From NCBI GenBank assembly GCA_015069285.1, contig SVIX01000007.1:1-35670 (forward strand): a DNA stretch of 35,670 nucleotides, read 5' to 3'. This DNA comes from Clostridiales bacterium (lineage in GTDB: Bacteria; Bacillota; Clostridia; Christensenellales; Borkfalkiaceae). Position 1 is the stretch's first letter, and each line of letters opens with the position of its first letter. Both the position numbers and the translations under genes were made by a program. The notes under the pieces were generated by a model. That model was not told the origin of the DNA and did not search any database. It saw only the letters and a list, made by a program, of their open reading frames with translations. This document shows positions 1 to 8,362 of the stretch, one piece after another.

Positions 1-249
1 CATACGCGTTTCCGCAGGTTTCTTCGTGATAGGCTTGTGGGGGAAGATGTCAATCCATACTTTACCGCCACGCTTGATGAATCTCGTCATTGCGATACGG
101 GCTGCTTCGATTTGGTTGGATTTAATCCAGCCAAGCTCTTCGGATACCAAACCGTATTCGCCGTAAGCGATTACGTTACCCTTTTGCGCTTTACCCTTCA
201 TCGTACCGCGATGTTGTCTACGTCTTTTTACTCTTTTGGGAATTAACAT
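1..249 (-). CDS. rplP: 50S ribosomal protein L16, N-terminal part (runs off window)
   Basis: L16 is a large-subunit protein near the peptidyl-transferase centre and the A-site tRNA. Only the first 83 residues are present. They start [18 protein letters not shown] and contain [19 protein letters not shown] and [14 protein letters not shown], which are typical of L16. The start ATG (249-247) shares one base with the TAA stop of rpsC, and a GGAAGGAGG ribosome binding site lies inside the end of rpsC, so the two are translationally coupled. Its place after rpsC is the standard S10-operon order. The stop lies beyond the left edge. Confidence 0.95.
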   Translation of the reverse strand, partial: MLIPKRVKRRRQHRGTMKGKAQKGNVIAYGEYGLVSEELGWIKSNQIEAARIAMTRFIKRGGKVWIDIFPHKPITKKPAETRM

Positions 250-914
250 TACTGTTCGCCTCCTTCCATAGGCTTTTTGGACGCCTTAATCACTTCGCCC
301 TTGTATATCCAGCACTTAACGCCAATCATACCGAACGTGGTGTGCGCTTCCGCAAAACCGTAATCAATATCCGCGCGAAGCGTTTGAAGGGGAATAGAAC
401 CTTCGTGATAATGTTCGCTTCTTGCAATTTCTGCGCCGTCAAGACGACCGCTAACCATCATTTTGATTCCTTTAACGCCTGCTCTCATCGAACGACCAAT
501 CGCTTGTTTCATACAACGTCTGAACGACATACGCTTTTCAAGCTGTGCCGCAACGCCTTCTGCTACGAGTTGCGCGTCGCAATCAGGTTTTCTAACTTCC
601 GTGATATTGATGCTAACCGCTTTGCCGTTCGTAAGCTTTGCAAGTTCTTTCTTGATAACTTCTACTTCCGCACCGCCTTTACCGATGATAACACCGGGGC
701 GAGCCGTGTAAACGGTTACGACGATTCTCGTCGCCGCTCTTTCGATAAGGATTTTGCTTACCGCTGCGGAATAGTACTTCTTTTTCAAGTAGGTACGTAT
801 TACGTTATCTTCTTTGAGGAATTTGGAGAATTCTTTTTTATCTGCATACCAAGTGGTATTCCAATCAGCGATTACGCCGACTCTTAAACCGTGAGGATTA
901 ACTTTCTGTCCCAT
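249..914 (-). CDS. rpsC: 30S ribosomal protein S3
   Basis: S3 is a small-subunit head protein at the mRNA entry channel. The 221-residue product has the conserved start [15 protein letters not shown], a KH RNA-binding domain with the loop [11 protein letters not shown] at about residues 75-85, and the C-terminal S3 domain ([31 protein letters not shown] region, about residues 155-185). Length is normal for the family. It lies two bases after rplV and overlaps rplP by one base, as expected in a coupled S10 operon. Nothing unusual was seen. Confidence 0.98.
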   Translation of the reverse strand: MGQKVNPHGLRVGVIADWNTTWYADKKEFSKFLKEDNVIRTYLKKKYYSAAVSKILIERAATRIVVTVYTARPGVIIGKGGAEVEVIKKELAKLTNGKAVSINITEVRKPDCDAQLVAEGVAAQLEKRMSFRRCMKQAIGRSMRAGVKGIKMMVSGRLDGAEIARSEHYHEGSIPLQTLRADIDYGFAEAHTTFGMIGVKCWIYKGEVIKASKKPMEGGEQ

Positions 915-916
915 TG

Positions 917-1318
917 TTATACTTCTCCTTCCAATTTCTTAACGTCCAAAATAACGGTGATGTGACTCGTTCTCTTTAAGATTGCGTGTCCTCTGCCTTT
1001 GGATACGGGTTGCATTCTCTTCAACATTTGACCGCCGTCCGCAAAACATTCTGCTACGAACAAATCGTTTCTGTCCATACCCATATTATGCTCTGCGTTT
1101 GCAGCCGCGGACATCAACACTTTCTTAACAGCAAGTGCGCTTCCGTTTACGCTGTAATCGAGAATAGCTTTCGCTTCTTTGTAACTCTTCCCGCGAATCA
1201 AAGCAAGAACGGTTCTTACTTTGTAAGGGGATACTCTGATATATTTAGCGACTGCGTAAGGGCGCTTTTCTCTGTTTTGCGCAACCCTTTCCGTCTTCTT
1301 CTTCATATTCGTTGCCAT
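917..1318 (-). CDS. rplV: 50S ribosomal protein L22
   Basis: L22 lines the nascent-peptide exit tunnel. The 133-residue product carries the family core, from [19 protein letters not shown] (about residues 26-44) through the [17 protein letters not shown] helix, and the C-terminal beta-hairpin [19 protein letters not shown] that reaches into the tunnel. A lysine-rich extension of about 15-20 residues ([19 protein letters not shown]) precedes the core. A nearby in-frame ATG (residue 5) means the exact start could be slightly internal. It sits between rpsS and rpsC in the usual order. Confidence 0.97.
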   Translation of the reverse strand: MATNMKKKTERVAQNREKRPYAVAKYIRVSPYKVRTVLALIRGKSYKEAKAILDYSVNGSALAVKKVLMSAAANAEHNMGMDRNDLFVAECFADGGQMLKRMQPVSKGRGHAILKRTSHITVILDVKKLEGEV

Positions 1319-1331
1319 TTATCTATTCTCC

Positions 1332-1610
1332 TTATTTACCCGGGGTAGTCGTTTTTGCGGTGTGACCGTGGAAGGTTCTCGTGGGAGCAAACTCACCGAG
1401 CTTGCAACCAATCATATCTTCCGTAACGTATACGGGCACGTGTTTTCTGCCGTCGTATACCGCAATCGTGTGTCCAACGAAATCGGGGAAAATGGTAGAT
1501 GCTCTCGACCAAGTCTTAATTACTTTCTTTTCGTTCGATTCGTTCATAGCTTGAATTCTGCTCAAAAGCTTCGCTTCGACGTAAGGTCCTTTTTTTACGC
1601 TTCTTGACAT
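1332..1610 (-). CDS. rpsS: 30S ribosomal protein S19
   Basis: S19 forms a complex with S13 in the head of the small subunit. The 92-residue product begins [16 protein letters not shown] and contains the signature segment [20 protein letters not shown] and [13 protein letters not shown], which are diagnostic. Length matches the family (about 92). It lies between rplB and rplV, with 13-15 base gaps that contain the ribosome binding sites. Confidence 0.98.
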   Translation of the reverse strand: MSRSVKKGPYVEAKLLSRIQAMNESNEKKVIKTWSRASTIFPDFVGHTIAVYDGRKHVPVYVTEDMIGCKLGEFAPTRTFHGHTAKTTTPGK

Positions 1611-1625
1611 TTTTCAATCCTCCGA

Positions 1626-2456
1626 TTAGTTAATTCTCTTGAGAATGAACTTGTTCGTTGCATTCTTCTTCTTTCTCGTCTTATAACCGAGCGCGGGTTT
1701 ACCCCAAGGAGTCAACGGACCTGCGTGACCGATAGGAGATTTACCTTCACCACCGCCGTGAGGGTGGTCAACGGGGTTCATAACCGAACCTCTAACTTCG
1801 GGTCTAAGACCAAGATATCTTGCCTTACCTGCTTTACCGAGCGATACCAATTCGTGGTCAACGTTGCCGACTTGTCCGATGGTTGCGCGACACTTGAGAA
1901 GAACGTATCTCATTTCACCGCTAGGCATACGAATGGTTGCGTATTTGCCTTCTACAGCCATGATTTGCGCGGAAATACCTGCGCTTCTTGCAATTTGACC
2001 GCCCTTACCGGGGGTAAGCTCGATATTGTGTACCATCGTACCGACGGGAATGTTTTCAAGGGGTAACGCGTTACCTACCTTAATATCCGCTTTAGGTCCG
2101 CTCATTACCTTGTCCCCTACGTTCAAGCCAACGGGCGCAAGGATATAGCTCTTAACGCCGTCCGCGTAAACCAAAAGTGCGATGTGCGCGCTTCTGTTCG
2201 GGTCGTATTGAATACTTTGTACCGTTGCGGGAATATCGTCTTTCAATCTCTTGAAGTCGATGATACGATATTTTCTGCGGTTACCACCGCCGATGTGTCT
2301 GGTCGTGATTCTGCCCATATTGTTGCGACCGCCACTATGACGTTGATCGTGCAACAAGGATTTTTCGGGCTTTGCACCCTTCGTCAAATCGTCATTCGTT
2401 AAAACGGTTACGAAACGGCGACCAGCCGAAGTGGGTTTATACGATTTAATAGCCAT
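1626..2456 (-). CDS. rplB: 50S ribosomal protein L2
   Basis: L2 is required for subunit joining and peptidyl-transferase activity. The 276-residue product shows the N-terminal OB-fold ([19 protein letters not shown] near residues 43-61), the SH3-like domain, and the C-terminal signature [18 protein letters not shown] near residues 226-243. That signature contains the histidines that contact 23S rRNA. Length is normal. It follows rplW by 18 bases and precedes rpsS by 15. Confidence 0.98.
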   Translation of the reverse strand: MAIKSYKPTSAGRRFVTVLTNDDLTKGAKPEKSLLHDQRHSGGRNNMGRITTRHIGGGNRRKYRIIDFKRLKDDIPATVQSIQYDPNRSAHIALLVYADGVKSYILAPVGLNVGDKVMSGPKADIKVGNALPLENIPVGTMVHNIELTPGKGGQIARSAGISAQIMAVEGKYATIRMPSGEMRYVLLKCRATIGQVGNVDHELVSLGKAGKARYLGLRPEVRGSVMNPVDHPHGGGEGKSPIGHAGPLTPWGKPALGYKTRKKKNATNKFILKRIN

Positions 2457-2474
2457 TTTCTTTCTCCTCCTCGA

Positions 2475-2765
2475 TTAGGTCAACGACTCAAAGAACTCGA
2501 TAGCCTTGCTATCCTCTTTCAAGGTGACGATTGCCTTTTTACGATCGGGCGTATAACCTTCGTTTCTGCCCATTCTCTTAAGTTTGCCTTTGCAGTTCAT
2601 CGTGTTTACTTTCGCCACTTGAACGCCGAAAAGCTTTTCAACCGCCAATTTAATTTGAGTCTTGTTCGCGTCTTTCTTTACGTAGAAAGTGTATTTTTTC
2701 GATGCGATGCCGTCGTAACCTTTTTCGGTAAGGACGGGCTTAATGATAATATCCTCTGCAAACAT
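2475..2765 (-). CDS. rplW: 50S ribosomal protein L23
   Basis: L23 sits at the exit of the peptide tunnel and docks trigger factor and SRP. The 96-residue product has the start [20 protein letters not shown], the segment [20 protein letters not shown] and the loop [31 protein letters not shown], all typical of bacterial L23. Its start shares one base with the rplD stop, indicating coupled translation. Confidence 0.97.
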   Translation of the reverse strand: MFAEDIIIKPVLTEKGYDGIASKKYTFYVKKDANKTQIKLAVEKLFGVQVAKVNTMNCKGKLKRMGRNEGYTPDRKKAIVTLKEDSKAIEFFESLT

Positions 2766-3385
2766 TACGCGTTTACCTCCTGGAATTTCTCAACCGCAGC
2801 TTTCGTCATTACTACCTTTGCGTTTGCCACTACTTCGTAGGTGCTAAGTTGCGCAAGGGGAAGGGTGGAAAGCTTGGGAAGGTTTGCCGTCGCGCGAATT
2901 ACGTTTACGTCGTCGTTATCCATAACTACGAGCGCCGTCTTGTTCAAACCGAGCGCTTTTGCAAACGTTGCCATTTCCTTCGTTTTACCGTTAGATTTAA
3001 GCTCGTCCACAACGATAAATTCGCCGTCAGCCACTTTCTTAGAAAGCGCGGAAAAAAGCGCAACCTTCTTTGCCTTGTCGTTCATTTTCTTGGAGAAGTC
3101 GCGGGATTTCGGTGCGAACACTACGCCACCCTTAATCCATTGAGGCGCACGAATCGACCCTTGACGAGCGCGACCCGTTCCCTTTTGTCTCCAAGGCTTA
3201 ATACCGCCGCCGCGAACTTCCGTTCTCGTGAGGGTAGATTTAGTACCCTGTCTTTCGTTAGCAAGACGGGTAACGACTGCTTGATGAATCAAAGATTCTT
3301 TATACTCGACGCCAAATACGCTGTCTGCAAGTTGCATTTCGCCAACTTCAGCGCCGTTCATATTTAATACTTTAATAGCCGCCAT
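2765..3385 (-). CDS. rplD: 50S ribosomal protein L4
   Basis: L4 binds domain I of 23S rRNA and lines the exit tunnel. In some bacteria it also represses its own S10 operon. The product contains the conserved stretch beginning [15 protein letters not shown] and then [15 protein letters not shown], typical of the long tunnel loop. An upstream ATG at 3394 is in frame, but the AAGGAG box (3396-3401) is one base from it. The ATG at 3385 has about 10 bases of spacing and gives [11 protein letters not shown], so 3385 is preferred (206 residues). The ribosome binding site overlaps the rplC stop codon. Confidence 0.96.
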   Translation of the reverse strand: MAAIKVLNMNGAEVGEMQLADSVFGVEYKESLIHQAVVTRLANERQGTKSTLTRTEVRGGGIKPWRQKGTGRARQGSIRAPQWIKGGVVFAPKSRDFSKKMNDKAKKVALFSALSKKVADGEFIVVDELKSNGKTKEMATFAKALGLNKTALVVMDNDDVNVIRATANLPKLSTLPLAQLSTYEVVANAKVVMTKAAVEKFQEVNA

Positions 3386-3399
3386 GTTAGTCATTCTCC

Positions 3400-4035
3400 T
3401 TATTTGCTCTTCACGCTATCCGAAATGGTAACGATACTGCCCTTAGGTCCGGGGATAGCGCCCTTGATGAGGATTGCGTTTCTATCCAAATCAACCTTAA
3501 CGACTTCAAGGTTTTGAATGGTTACGTTTTCCACACCGTATTGACCTGCAAGGTGCTTGTTCTTAAAGACTCTCGAAGGGGAACTGATGGGACCCATAGA
3601 ACCGGGTTCTCTGTGTACGGGGCCGGTACCGTGGGTCATCTTCAATCTTTGTTGATTCCAACGCTTGATTACACCCGTGAAACCGTGACCTTTCGTCACA
3701 CCCGATACGTCTACTTTGTCGCCAGCGACGAACACGTCTGCTTTCAGCTCTGCGCCAACCGTATACGTTTCCGCATTTGCCACTCTGATTTCTTTCAAGA
3801 CCTTGTGAGGCTTAACGCCTGCCTTCTTGAATTGCCCAAGCTCAGGCTTAGTAAGAGCCTTTTCGCTCGTTTCGATAAAGCCGAGTTTCAACGCGCAATA
3901 ACCGTCGTTTTCAACCGTCTTCACCTGTACTACGGGGCAGGGACCTGCCTCTACTACCGTGACGGGAATTACCTTTCCGTCCTCTGCAAAGATTTGGGTC
4001 ATACCCACTTTGCGTCCGATGATTGCTTTATTCAT
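3400..4035 (-). CDS. rplC: 50S ribosomal protein L3
   Basis: L3 is one of the first proteins to bind 23S rRNA, and its extension reaches the peptidyl-transferase centre. The 211-residue product starts [20 protein letters not shown] and has the family signature around [15 protein letters not shown] (about residues 118-132), followed by the [11 protein letters not shown] central extension and [18 protein letters not shown] 76-base gap separates it from rpsJ. That gap holds a weak A/T-rich stem and the GGAG site, but no promoter that I can support. Confidence 0.97.
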   Translation of the reverse strand: MNKAIIGRKVGMTQIFAEDGKVIPVTVVEAGPCPVVQVKTVENDGYCALKLGFIETSEKALTKPELGQFKKAGVKPHKVLKEIRVANAETYTVGAELKADVFVAGDKVDVSGVTKGHGFTGVIKRWNQQRLKMTHGTGPVHREPGSMGPISSPSRVFKNKHLAGQYGVENVTIQNLEVVKVDLDRNAILIKGAIPGPKGSIVTISDSVKSK

Positions 4036-4111
4036 AGATAAAGTTCACTCCTTAAATTTTTTTTATTCTCGAATACCTTTGCAAGTATTTCTCGGTAAAT
4101 TTGGGTTTCCC

Positions 4112-4411
4112 TTAGAGCTTAATCTTGATGTCTACGCCTGCGGGGAGGTGGATAGAATCAAGCAACTTAGCGTTGGGGGAATAGATATCGATGATTCTCT
4201 TGTACGTTCTCATTTCGAACTGTTCACGGGAATCCTTGTATTTGTGCGGGGAACGAAGAATCGTGATGATTTCTTTTTCCGTAGGAAGGGGAATAGGACC
4301 GGAGATTTTTGCACCGCTCTTTTTCATCGTTTCAACGATACGGCTTGCCGCTTCGTCTACGAGTTCGTGGTCGTATGCCGCCAACTTAATTCTGATTTTT
4401 TGTACTGCCAT
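4112..4411 (-). CDS. rpsJ: 30S ribosomal protein S10, first gene of the operon
   Basis: S10 is a head protein of the small subunit and, as NusE, a partner of NusB/NusG in antitermination. The 99-residue product starts [21 protein letters not shown] and contains [35 protein letters not shown] (signature around residues 39-73). It is preceded by an AAAAGGAGT site. A long leader and a strong promoter lie upstream at 4668-4696, making this the head of the S10 operon. Confidence 0.98.
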   Translation of the reverse strand: MAVQKIRIKLAAYDHELVDEAASRIVETMKKSGAKISGPIPLPTEKEIITILRSPHKYKDSREQFEMRTYKRIIDIYSPNAKLLDSIHLPAGVDIKIKL

Positions 4412-4661
4412 TTTTGTGTTACTCCTTTTACTGTTTATACTAACATTTTATTTCGCTGTATCAACTCACCCGTGTGTATCGAGGTATCTGCAAAATAAAA
4501 ACACTCTTGTTTTCAACCGAGCGTTTTACCGCAAAGCCTCGGTTAGTCGCAGGAATCGAGTTCCCACTTTTGTCGGCGGAAATTATCTGTCGGGACGGCT
4601 TTTTGTCCGCGAATTTTCAGTAACTTCCCGCGTCAACCCATACAACGCGCTTTTACACAGC
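4412..4661 (-). promoter_or_regulatory. Long 5' leader of the S10 operon
   Basis: About 250 nt separate the predicted transcription start (near 4661) from the rpsJ start codon, and no gene fits there. On the minus strand the leader can fold several hairpins. The clearest has arms AACCGAG and CTCGGTT at 4544-4538 and 4521-4515 (seven pairs, 16-nt loop). Ribosomal operons often use such leaders for feedback control by a ribosomal protein such as L4. That role is inference here, and I do not recognise a named leader family. Confidence 0.45.
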
Positions 4662-4667
4662 CTAAAT

Positions 4668-4696
4668 ATAATACCAAATTTGCAAGCGCCTGTCAA
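4668..4696 (-). promoter_or_regulatory. Sigma-A promoter of the S10 operon
   Basis: On the minus strand a perfect -35 TTGACA (4696-4691) and a near-perfect -10 TATTAT (4673-4668) are separated by exactly 17 bases. Upstream of the -35, positions about 4703-4750 are almost purely A/T in phased tracts, like an UP element contacted by the RNA polymerase alpha subunits. This fits the very high expression expected of ribosomal proteins. Confidence 0.9.
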
Positions 4697-4814
4697 GCGT
4701 TTACACGAAAAAAATCAAAAAAATTTTTTATTTTTTTAAAAAAAGAAATATTTGAAAATTCCGCCTTGGTTATTGCCCTTTTTTTAGAATTTTAAACGCT
4801 TCTCTTTCCATATT

Positions 4815-4838
4815 TATATATACGCGCGTGCGCGTATA
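4815..4838. repeat. 24-bp strictly alternating pyrimidine-purine tract with palindrome
   Basis: Positions 4815-4838 alternate pyrimidine and purine without a break: a TATATA part followed by a CGCGCGTGCGCG core and TATA. Bases 4819-4827 and 4830-4838 form a nine-pair inverted repeat around a 2-base centre. Such tracts can form cruciform or left-handed DNA under negative supercoiling. It lies between the typA terminator-like hairpin and the S10 promoter. Confidence 0.6.
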
Positions 4839-4839
4839 G

Positions 4840-4871
4840 AGAACCCACCCGCGCCACGGCGAGTGGGTTCT
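4840..4871 (-). terminator. Hairpin just after typA, probable terminator
   Basis: The arms at 4840-4848 and 4863-4871 (AGAACCCAC / GTGGGTTCT) pair perfectly over nine bases, eight bases past the typA stop. No clean U-run follows in the minus direction. Instead a second hairpin (4819-4838) comes directly after it. The pair may together stop typA transcription before the S10 operon promoter. Confidence 0.5.
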
Positions 4872-4878
4872 TCGCGTT

Positions 4879-6702
4879 TTACTTCTTTTCTTTTGCTCTT
4901 GCCTTCGCGCGAAGCTCGGCGTCAAGAATGCGTTTTCTTATACGCAAGGATTTGGGAGTAACCTCCAAAAGTTCGTCGTCTGCGATAAACTCCAAACATT
5001 CCTCCAAGCTCATTTTGGAAACGGGGATAAGCGTCAACGCGTCGTCGCTACTAGACGAACGGGTGTTGGTCAGGTGTTTGGTTTTACAAACGTTGACGTT
5101 AATATCGTCCGAAAGATTGGTATAGCCCACGACCATACCGCTATACACGGGCATACCGGGCGTTACGAACAGCGTTCCTCTGCCCTGCGCGTTAAACAAT
5201 CCGTACGCAACCGCCTCACCCGTTTCAAACGCGACGAGCGAACCCGTACTTCTTCTTTGCATATCTCCTTTATACGGCTCGTAGGAATAGAAGGTCGTGT
5301 TCATAATCCCCTGTCCTTTGGTGTCCGTTAAAAACTCGCTCTTGTAGCCGAACAAACCGCGGGAGGGAACGGTGAACTCCAAACGCATACGGTTTCCGAT
5401 CGCCGTCATTTGCACCAAATTCCCCTTACGGTTGCCCATCGCCGAAAAGACGGGACCCGTCATATCTTCGGGAACGTCGGCAACGAAGCGTTCGATGGGC
5501 TCGTGCCGAACGCCGTCGATTTCTCTATATAATACTTTAGGGGTAGAAACTTGGAATTCGTAGCCTTCTCTTCGCATCGTTTCAATCAAGATAGAAAGGT
5601 GCATTTCCCCACGACCGCAAACGCGGAAACTGTCCGCCGATTCCGTATCCGAAACGCGCAAAGAAACGTCGCGCAACAATTCCTTATACAATCTGTCGCG
5701 CAGTTGTCTTGTGGTAACGAATTTCCCCTCTTTGCCCGCAAACGGACTGTCGTTGACGGAAAAGGTCATTTCCACCGTCGGTTCTTCAATTTTTACGAAT
5801 TGCACGGGTTCAACCTTGCTCGGTTCGCATACGGTATCCCCGATATTTAAACCGTCAATCCCCGAAAACACCACGATGTCCCCTGCTTTGGCGTTGGCTA
5901 CGGGAACGCGTTCCAACCCTTCGATTTGATAAAGGTTGGCAATTTTACAATTCGTACGAATTTTCGTATCGTTGAAATTGCAAATGGAAACGGGTTCGTT
6001 CGCGCGGATAACACCGCGTTCAATCCTGCCGATACCGATACGACCGACGAATTCGTTGTAATCAATACAAGAAACGAGGAGCTGTCCCGCGCCCTCAGTA
6101 TCCATCTCCATAGGCGGTATCGTTTGCAAAATCGTATCGAACAACGCGTTAAGATTGGGTTCTTGGCTATCGGGGGTCAGCGAAGAAGTGCCTTGTCTTC
6201 CGCAACAATACACGATAGGGCTTTCGAGCTGTTCGTCCGTTGCGTCGAGCTCCATCATTAAAAGTTGCATTTCTTCTACGACCTCGGCAATACGTGCGTC
6301 CGGTCTATCTACTTTATTGATGACGATAATCAGTTTCAAGCCGAGCGCGAGCGCTTTTTGCATAACGAAACGCGTTTGCGGAAGCGGACCTTCGGCGCTA
6401 TCCACGAGAATAAGCGCACCGTTTACCATTTTGAGTACGCGTTCTACCTCACCCGAAAAGTCGGCGTGCCCCGGTGTATCTACGATATTTATTTTTACGC
6501 CCTTATAATGCGCGGAGGTGTTTTTGGCGAGAATGGTAATACCTCTTTCCTTTTCCAAATCGCCCGAGTCCATCACTCTGTCTTGCACCTGTTGATTATC
6601 ACGAAAGACACCGCCTTGCGCCAACATTTCGTTGACGAGCGTCGTTTTGCCGTGGTCTACGTGCGCGATTATCGCGACGTTTCTTAAATCTTCTCTTAAC
6701 AT
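4879..6702 (-). CDS. typA: Translational GTPase TypA/BipA
   Basis: TypA is a ribosome-binding GTPase of the EF-G type, involved in 50S assembly and stress growth. The product (607 residues from the chosen start) has G1 AHVDHGKTT, the switch-I segment with RGITI, G3 DTPGHADF and G4 NKVDRPDAR, then the EF-G-like domains II, III and V and the TypA-specific C-terminal domain (GRGTLFVTPGMPVYSGMVVG region). An ATG 69 bases further upstream is in frame, but the residues it adds are not conserved-looking. The ATG at 6702, preceded by AGGAG, gives MLREDLRNVAIIAHVDHG, the standard N-terminus. It has its own promoter and lies downstream of folA. Confidence 0.96.
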   Translation of the reverse strand: MLREDLRNVAIIAHVDHGKTTLVNEMLAQGGVFRDNQQVQDRVMDSGDLEKERGITILAKNTSAHYKGVKINIVDTPGHADFSGEVERVLKMVNGALILVDSAEGPLPQTRFVMQKALALGLKLIIVINKVDRPDARIAEVVEEMQLLMMELDATDEQLESPIVYCCGRQGTSSLTPDSQEPNLNALFDTILQTIPPMEMDTEGAGQLLVSCIDYNEFVGRIGIGRIERGVIRANEPVSICNFNDTKIRTNCKIANLYQIEGLERVPVANAKAGDIVVFSGIDGLNIGDTVCEPSKVEPVQFVKIEEPTVEMTFSVNDSPFAGKEGKFVTTRQLRDRLYKELLRDVSLRVSDTESADSFRVCGRGEMHLSILIETMRREGYEFQVSTPKVLYREIDGVRHEPIERFVADVPEDMTGPVFSAMGNRKGNLVQMTAIGNRMRLEFTVPSRGLFGYKSEFLTDTKGQGIMNTTFYSYEPYKGDMQRRSTGSLVAFETGEAVAYGLFNAQGRGTLFVTPGMPVYSGMVVGYTNLSDDINVNVCKTKHLTNTRSSSSDDALTLIPVSKMSLEECLEFIADDELLEVTPKSLRIRKRILDAELRAKARAKEKK

Positions 6703-6742
6703 TTCCGTTTCTCCTCTACTTCGTAAACTTTTCAACCTTACC

Positions 6743-6771
6743 ATTTTAATACTTTTTATAAAAAATGACAA
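6743..6771 (-). promoter_or_regulatory. Probable sigma-A promoter of typA
   Basis: On the minus strand TTGTCA (6771-6766), a 17-base spacer and TAAAAT (6748-6743) precede typA, leaving a leader of about 35 nt to the ATG at 6702. It lies after the thyA-folA terminator, consistent with a separate typA transcript. Confidence 0.6.
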
Positions 6772-6811
6772 GGACTTTTTATGCGCTTTCCAAAAATTTT
6801 TTAATAAATTA

Positions 6812-6841
6812 AAAACTTACCCGTTGTATAGGGCAAGTTTT
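6812..6841 (-). terminator. Intrinsic terminator after folA
   Basis: On the minus strand the arms AAAACTTGCCC and GGGTAAGTTTT (6841-6831 and 6822-6812) pair over 11 positions with one G-U pair, around an 8-base loop, and are followed by TTTTTAATTTATT. On the plus strand the same site has an A-C mismatch, so the structure favours minus transcription. It closes the thyA-folA operon. Confidence 0.75.
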
Positions 6842-6849
6842 CGCGTCGT

Positions 6850-7350
6850 TTATAAACTTTTCACCGCTTTATTTTGATAGCGCGTAAACCGAATTTCGTA
6901 CCCGTTATCGTCTATCGGCGTTCCCTCGTCCACGCAAACGAAGTTTTCCTGTTCGTCGAGATTGGGAAAAAACACGGTTGCGCCCCCCACGGCGTTCACT
7001 TTCGTAACGAGCGCCTCGTGACAATAGGGCAAAAGCGTTTTATAAATTTCCCCTCCGCCTATCACGAAAACCTGTTCGTTTTCACGCTTTTTCAATTCGG
7101 CAAACAGTTCGTCGTACGAACGCACCGTAATACATTCGTCGCATACCTGCCCCCTTGTAAGCACGATATTTACCCTATTTTTCAACGGCTTTTGGTTGGG
7201 AAAAGAACGCAGGGTATTACCGCCCATAACGACGGTATGCCCCATCGTCGTTTGACGGAAAAATTTCATATCGAGGGGCAGGGAAAACATCATATCGTTG
7301 TTTTTGCCTATGCCCCATTCCTTGTCCGCGTGCACGATTGCTATAATCAT
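6850..7350 (-). CDS. folA: Dihydrofolate reductase
   Basis: Reduces dihydrofolate to tetrahydrofolate with NADPH. Directly beside thyA, it regenerates the folate that thymidylate synthase oxidises. The 166-residue product has the typical start MIIAIVHADKEWGIGKNNDM and the substrate-site segment FSLPLDMKFFRQTTMG, whose acidic residue corresponds to the catalytic Asp. It also has the NADPH motifs VVMGGNTLRSFPN and VFVIGGGEIYKTLLPYC. Length is normal (about 160). It starts 10 bases after the thyA stop with an AAGAGG site, so it is in an operon with thyA. Confidence 0.96.
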   Translation of the reverse strand: MIIAIVHADKEWGIGKNNDMMFSLPLDMKFFRQTTMGHTVVMGGNTLRSFPNQKPLKNRVNIVLTRGQVCDECITVRSYDELFAELKKRENEQVFVIGGGEIYKTLLPYCHEALVTKVNAVGGATVFFPNLDEQENFVCVDEGTPIDDNGYEIRFTRYQNKAVKSL

Positions 7351-7359
7351 AAAAACCTC

Positions 7360-8190
7360 TTATATGGCAACGGGGATTTTTTTATCCAACTTTTCGTATT
7401 CGTAATCGACGAGCTGGAAACTATCCACCGTGAAATCGTAGAAGTTCGTAATCGAAGTATCCACGATAAGCTTAGGCGCTTTATGTTGCGGTTTTGCAAG
7501 CACCTCTTCCACGAGCGGGATATGTCTATCGTAAATATGCGCGTCGGCAATCACGTGTACGAGTTCGCCCGCTTTCAAGCCCGATACTTGCGCAAGCATA
7601 ATCAAAAGCACGGCGTACTGCACGACGTTCCAATTATTTGCCGTCAACATATCGTTAGAGCGTTGGTTTAAAATGCCGTTGAGCGTATCCCCCGAAACGT
7701 TAAAGGTCATAGAGTACGCGCAAGGGTATAAATTCATTTCGTGCAAGTCTTGGAAGTTATAAATATTCGTCATAATGCGACGGCTGGCGGGGTTATGCTT
7801 TAAGTCATACAACACCCTATCCACTTGGTCGAATTCGCCCTCTTTGTACTTGTGCTTTACGCCCAGCTGATAGCCGTACGCCTTGCCGATAGAACCGCTT
7901 TCGTCCGCCCAACTATCCCAAATATGCGAGTTTAAGTCGTGAATGTTATTGCTCTTTTTTTGCCAAATCCAAAGCAATTCGTCCACGCAGGACTTGAACG
8001 CGGTACGACGAATGGTGAGGATAGGAAATTCCTCTTGCAAATTATAGCGATTGACGATACCGAATTTTTTTACGGTATGCGCCTTTGCGCCGTCCTCCCA
8101 TTTAGGGCGAACTTCCAACTCGGTATCCCAATACCCGTTTTGCATAATATCCGTCATATTTTGTACGAAGATTTCGTCTGCTCTGCTCAT
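7360..8190 (-). CDS. thyA: Thymidylate synthase (folate-dependent, ThyA type)
   Basis: Methylates dUMP to dTMP with methylene-tetrahydrofolate. The 276-residue product has the nucleophilic cysteine in NLYPCAYS (Cys157), the arginine pair in PASRRIM that binds phosphate, and the dUMP/folate motif GILNQRSNDM followed by TANNWNVVQYAVL. The HIYDRH and FYDFTVDSF ends are family-typical. The motif reads LYPCAYS rather than the common PPCH, which resembles the Bacillus/phage-type ThyA branch. The start ATG at 8190 has AAGGCGGTG upstream. Gene order thyA-folA is widespread. Confidence 0.96.
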   Translation of the reverse strand: MSRADEIFVQNMTDIMQNGYWDTELEVRPKWEDGAKAHTVKKFGIVNRYNLQEEFPILTIRRTAFKSCVDELLWIWQKKSNNIHDLNSHIWDSWADESGSIGKAYGYQLGVKHKYKEGEFDQVDRVLYDLKHNPASRRIMTNIYNFQDLHEMNLYPCAYSMTFNVSGDTLNGILNQRSNDMLTANNWNVVQYAVLLIMLAQVSGLKAGELVHVIADAHIYDRHIPLVEEVLAKPQHKAPKLIVDTSITNFYDFTVDSFQLVDYEYEKLDKKIPVAI

Positions 8191-8222
8191 TTTTACACCG
8201 CCTTGTTTATTTTCCGAAATTT

Positions 8223-8251
8223 ATTATACCATAATCACAACCTTTCGTCAA
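8223..8251 (-). promoter_or_regulatory. Sigma-A promoter of thyA-folA
   Basis: On the minus strand TTGACG (8251-8246), a 17-base spacer ending in TATGG, and a perfect TATAAT (8228-8223). The leader to the thyA ATG is about 27 nt. It lies back to back with the pgk promoter, with 38 bases between the two -35 boxes. Confidence 0.88.
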
Positions 8252-8289
8252 GGTTTCAAAAAGTTTTTTCGGATTATTTTTGTAAAAAG

Positions 8290-8318
8290 TTGACAAATGC
8301 AAAAAAAACGGGTATTAT
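8290..8318 (+). promoter_or_regulatory. Sigma-A promoter of the pgk-tpiA-gpmI operon
   Basis: TTGACA (8290-8295), a 17-base spacer and TATTAT (8313-8318) followed by ATATAGG. The hexamers are identical to those of the S10 promoter, and the upstream DNA is A/T-rich. This predicts strong constitutive expression of the glycolytic operon. The AAGGAG site follows at 8345-8350. Confidence 0.9.
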
Positions 8319-8362
8319 ATATAGGAACGAGAAAAATTTAGTATAAGGAGATTTCCAAATTT

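Noticed and set aside
37..246. Plus-strand open frame over rplP
   Set aside because: Antisense shadow of the L16 coding sequence; the minus frame is clearly a ribosomal protein.
8191..8362. Riboswitch in the thyA-pgk intergenic region
   Set aside because: Two divergent promoters occupy the space and the leaders are too short for an aptamer.
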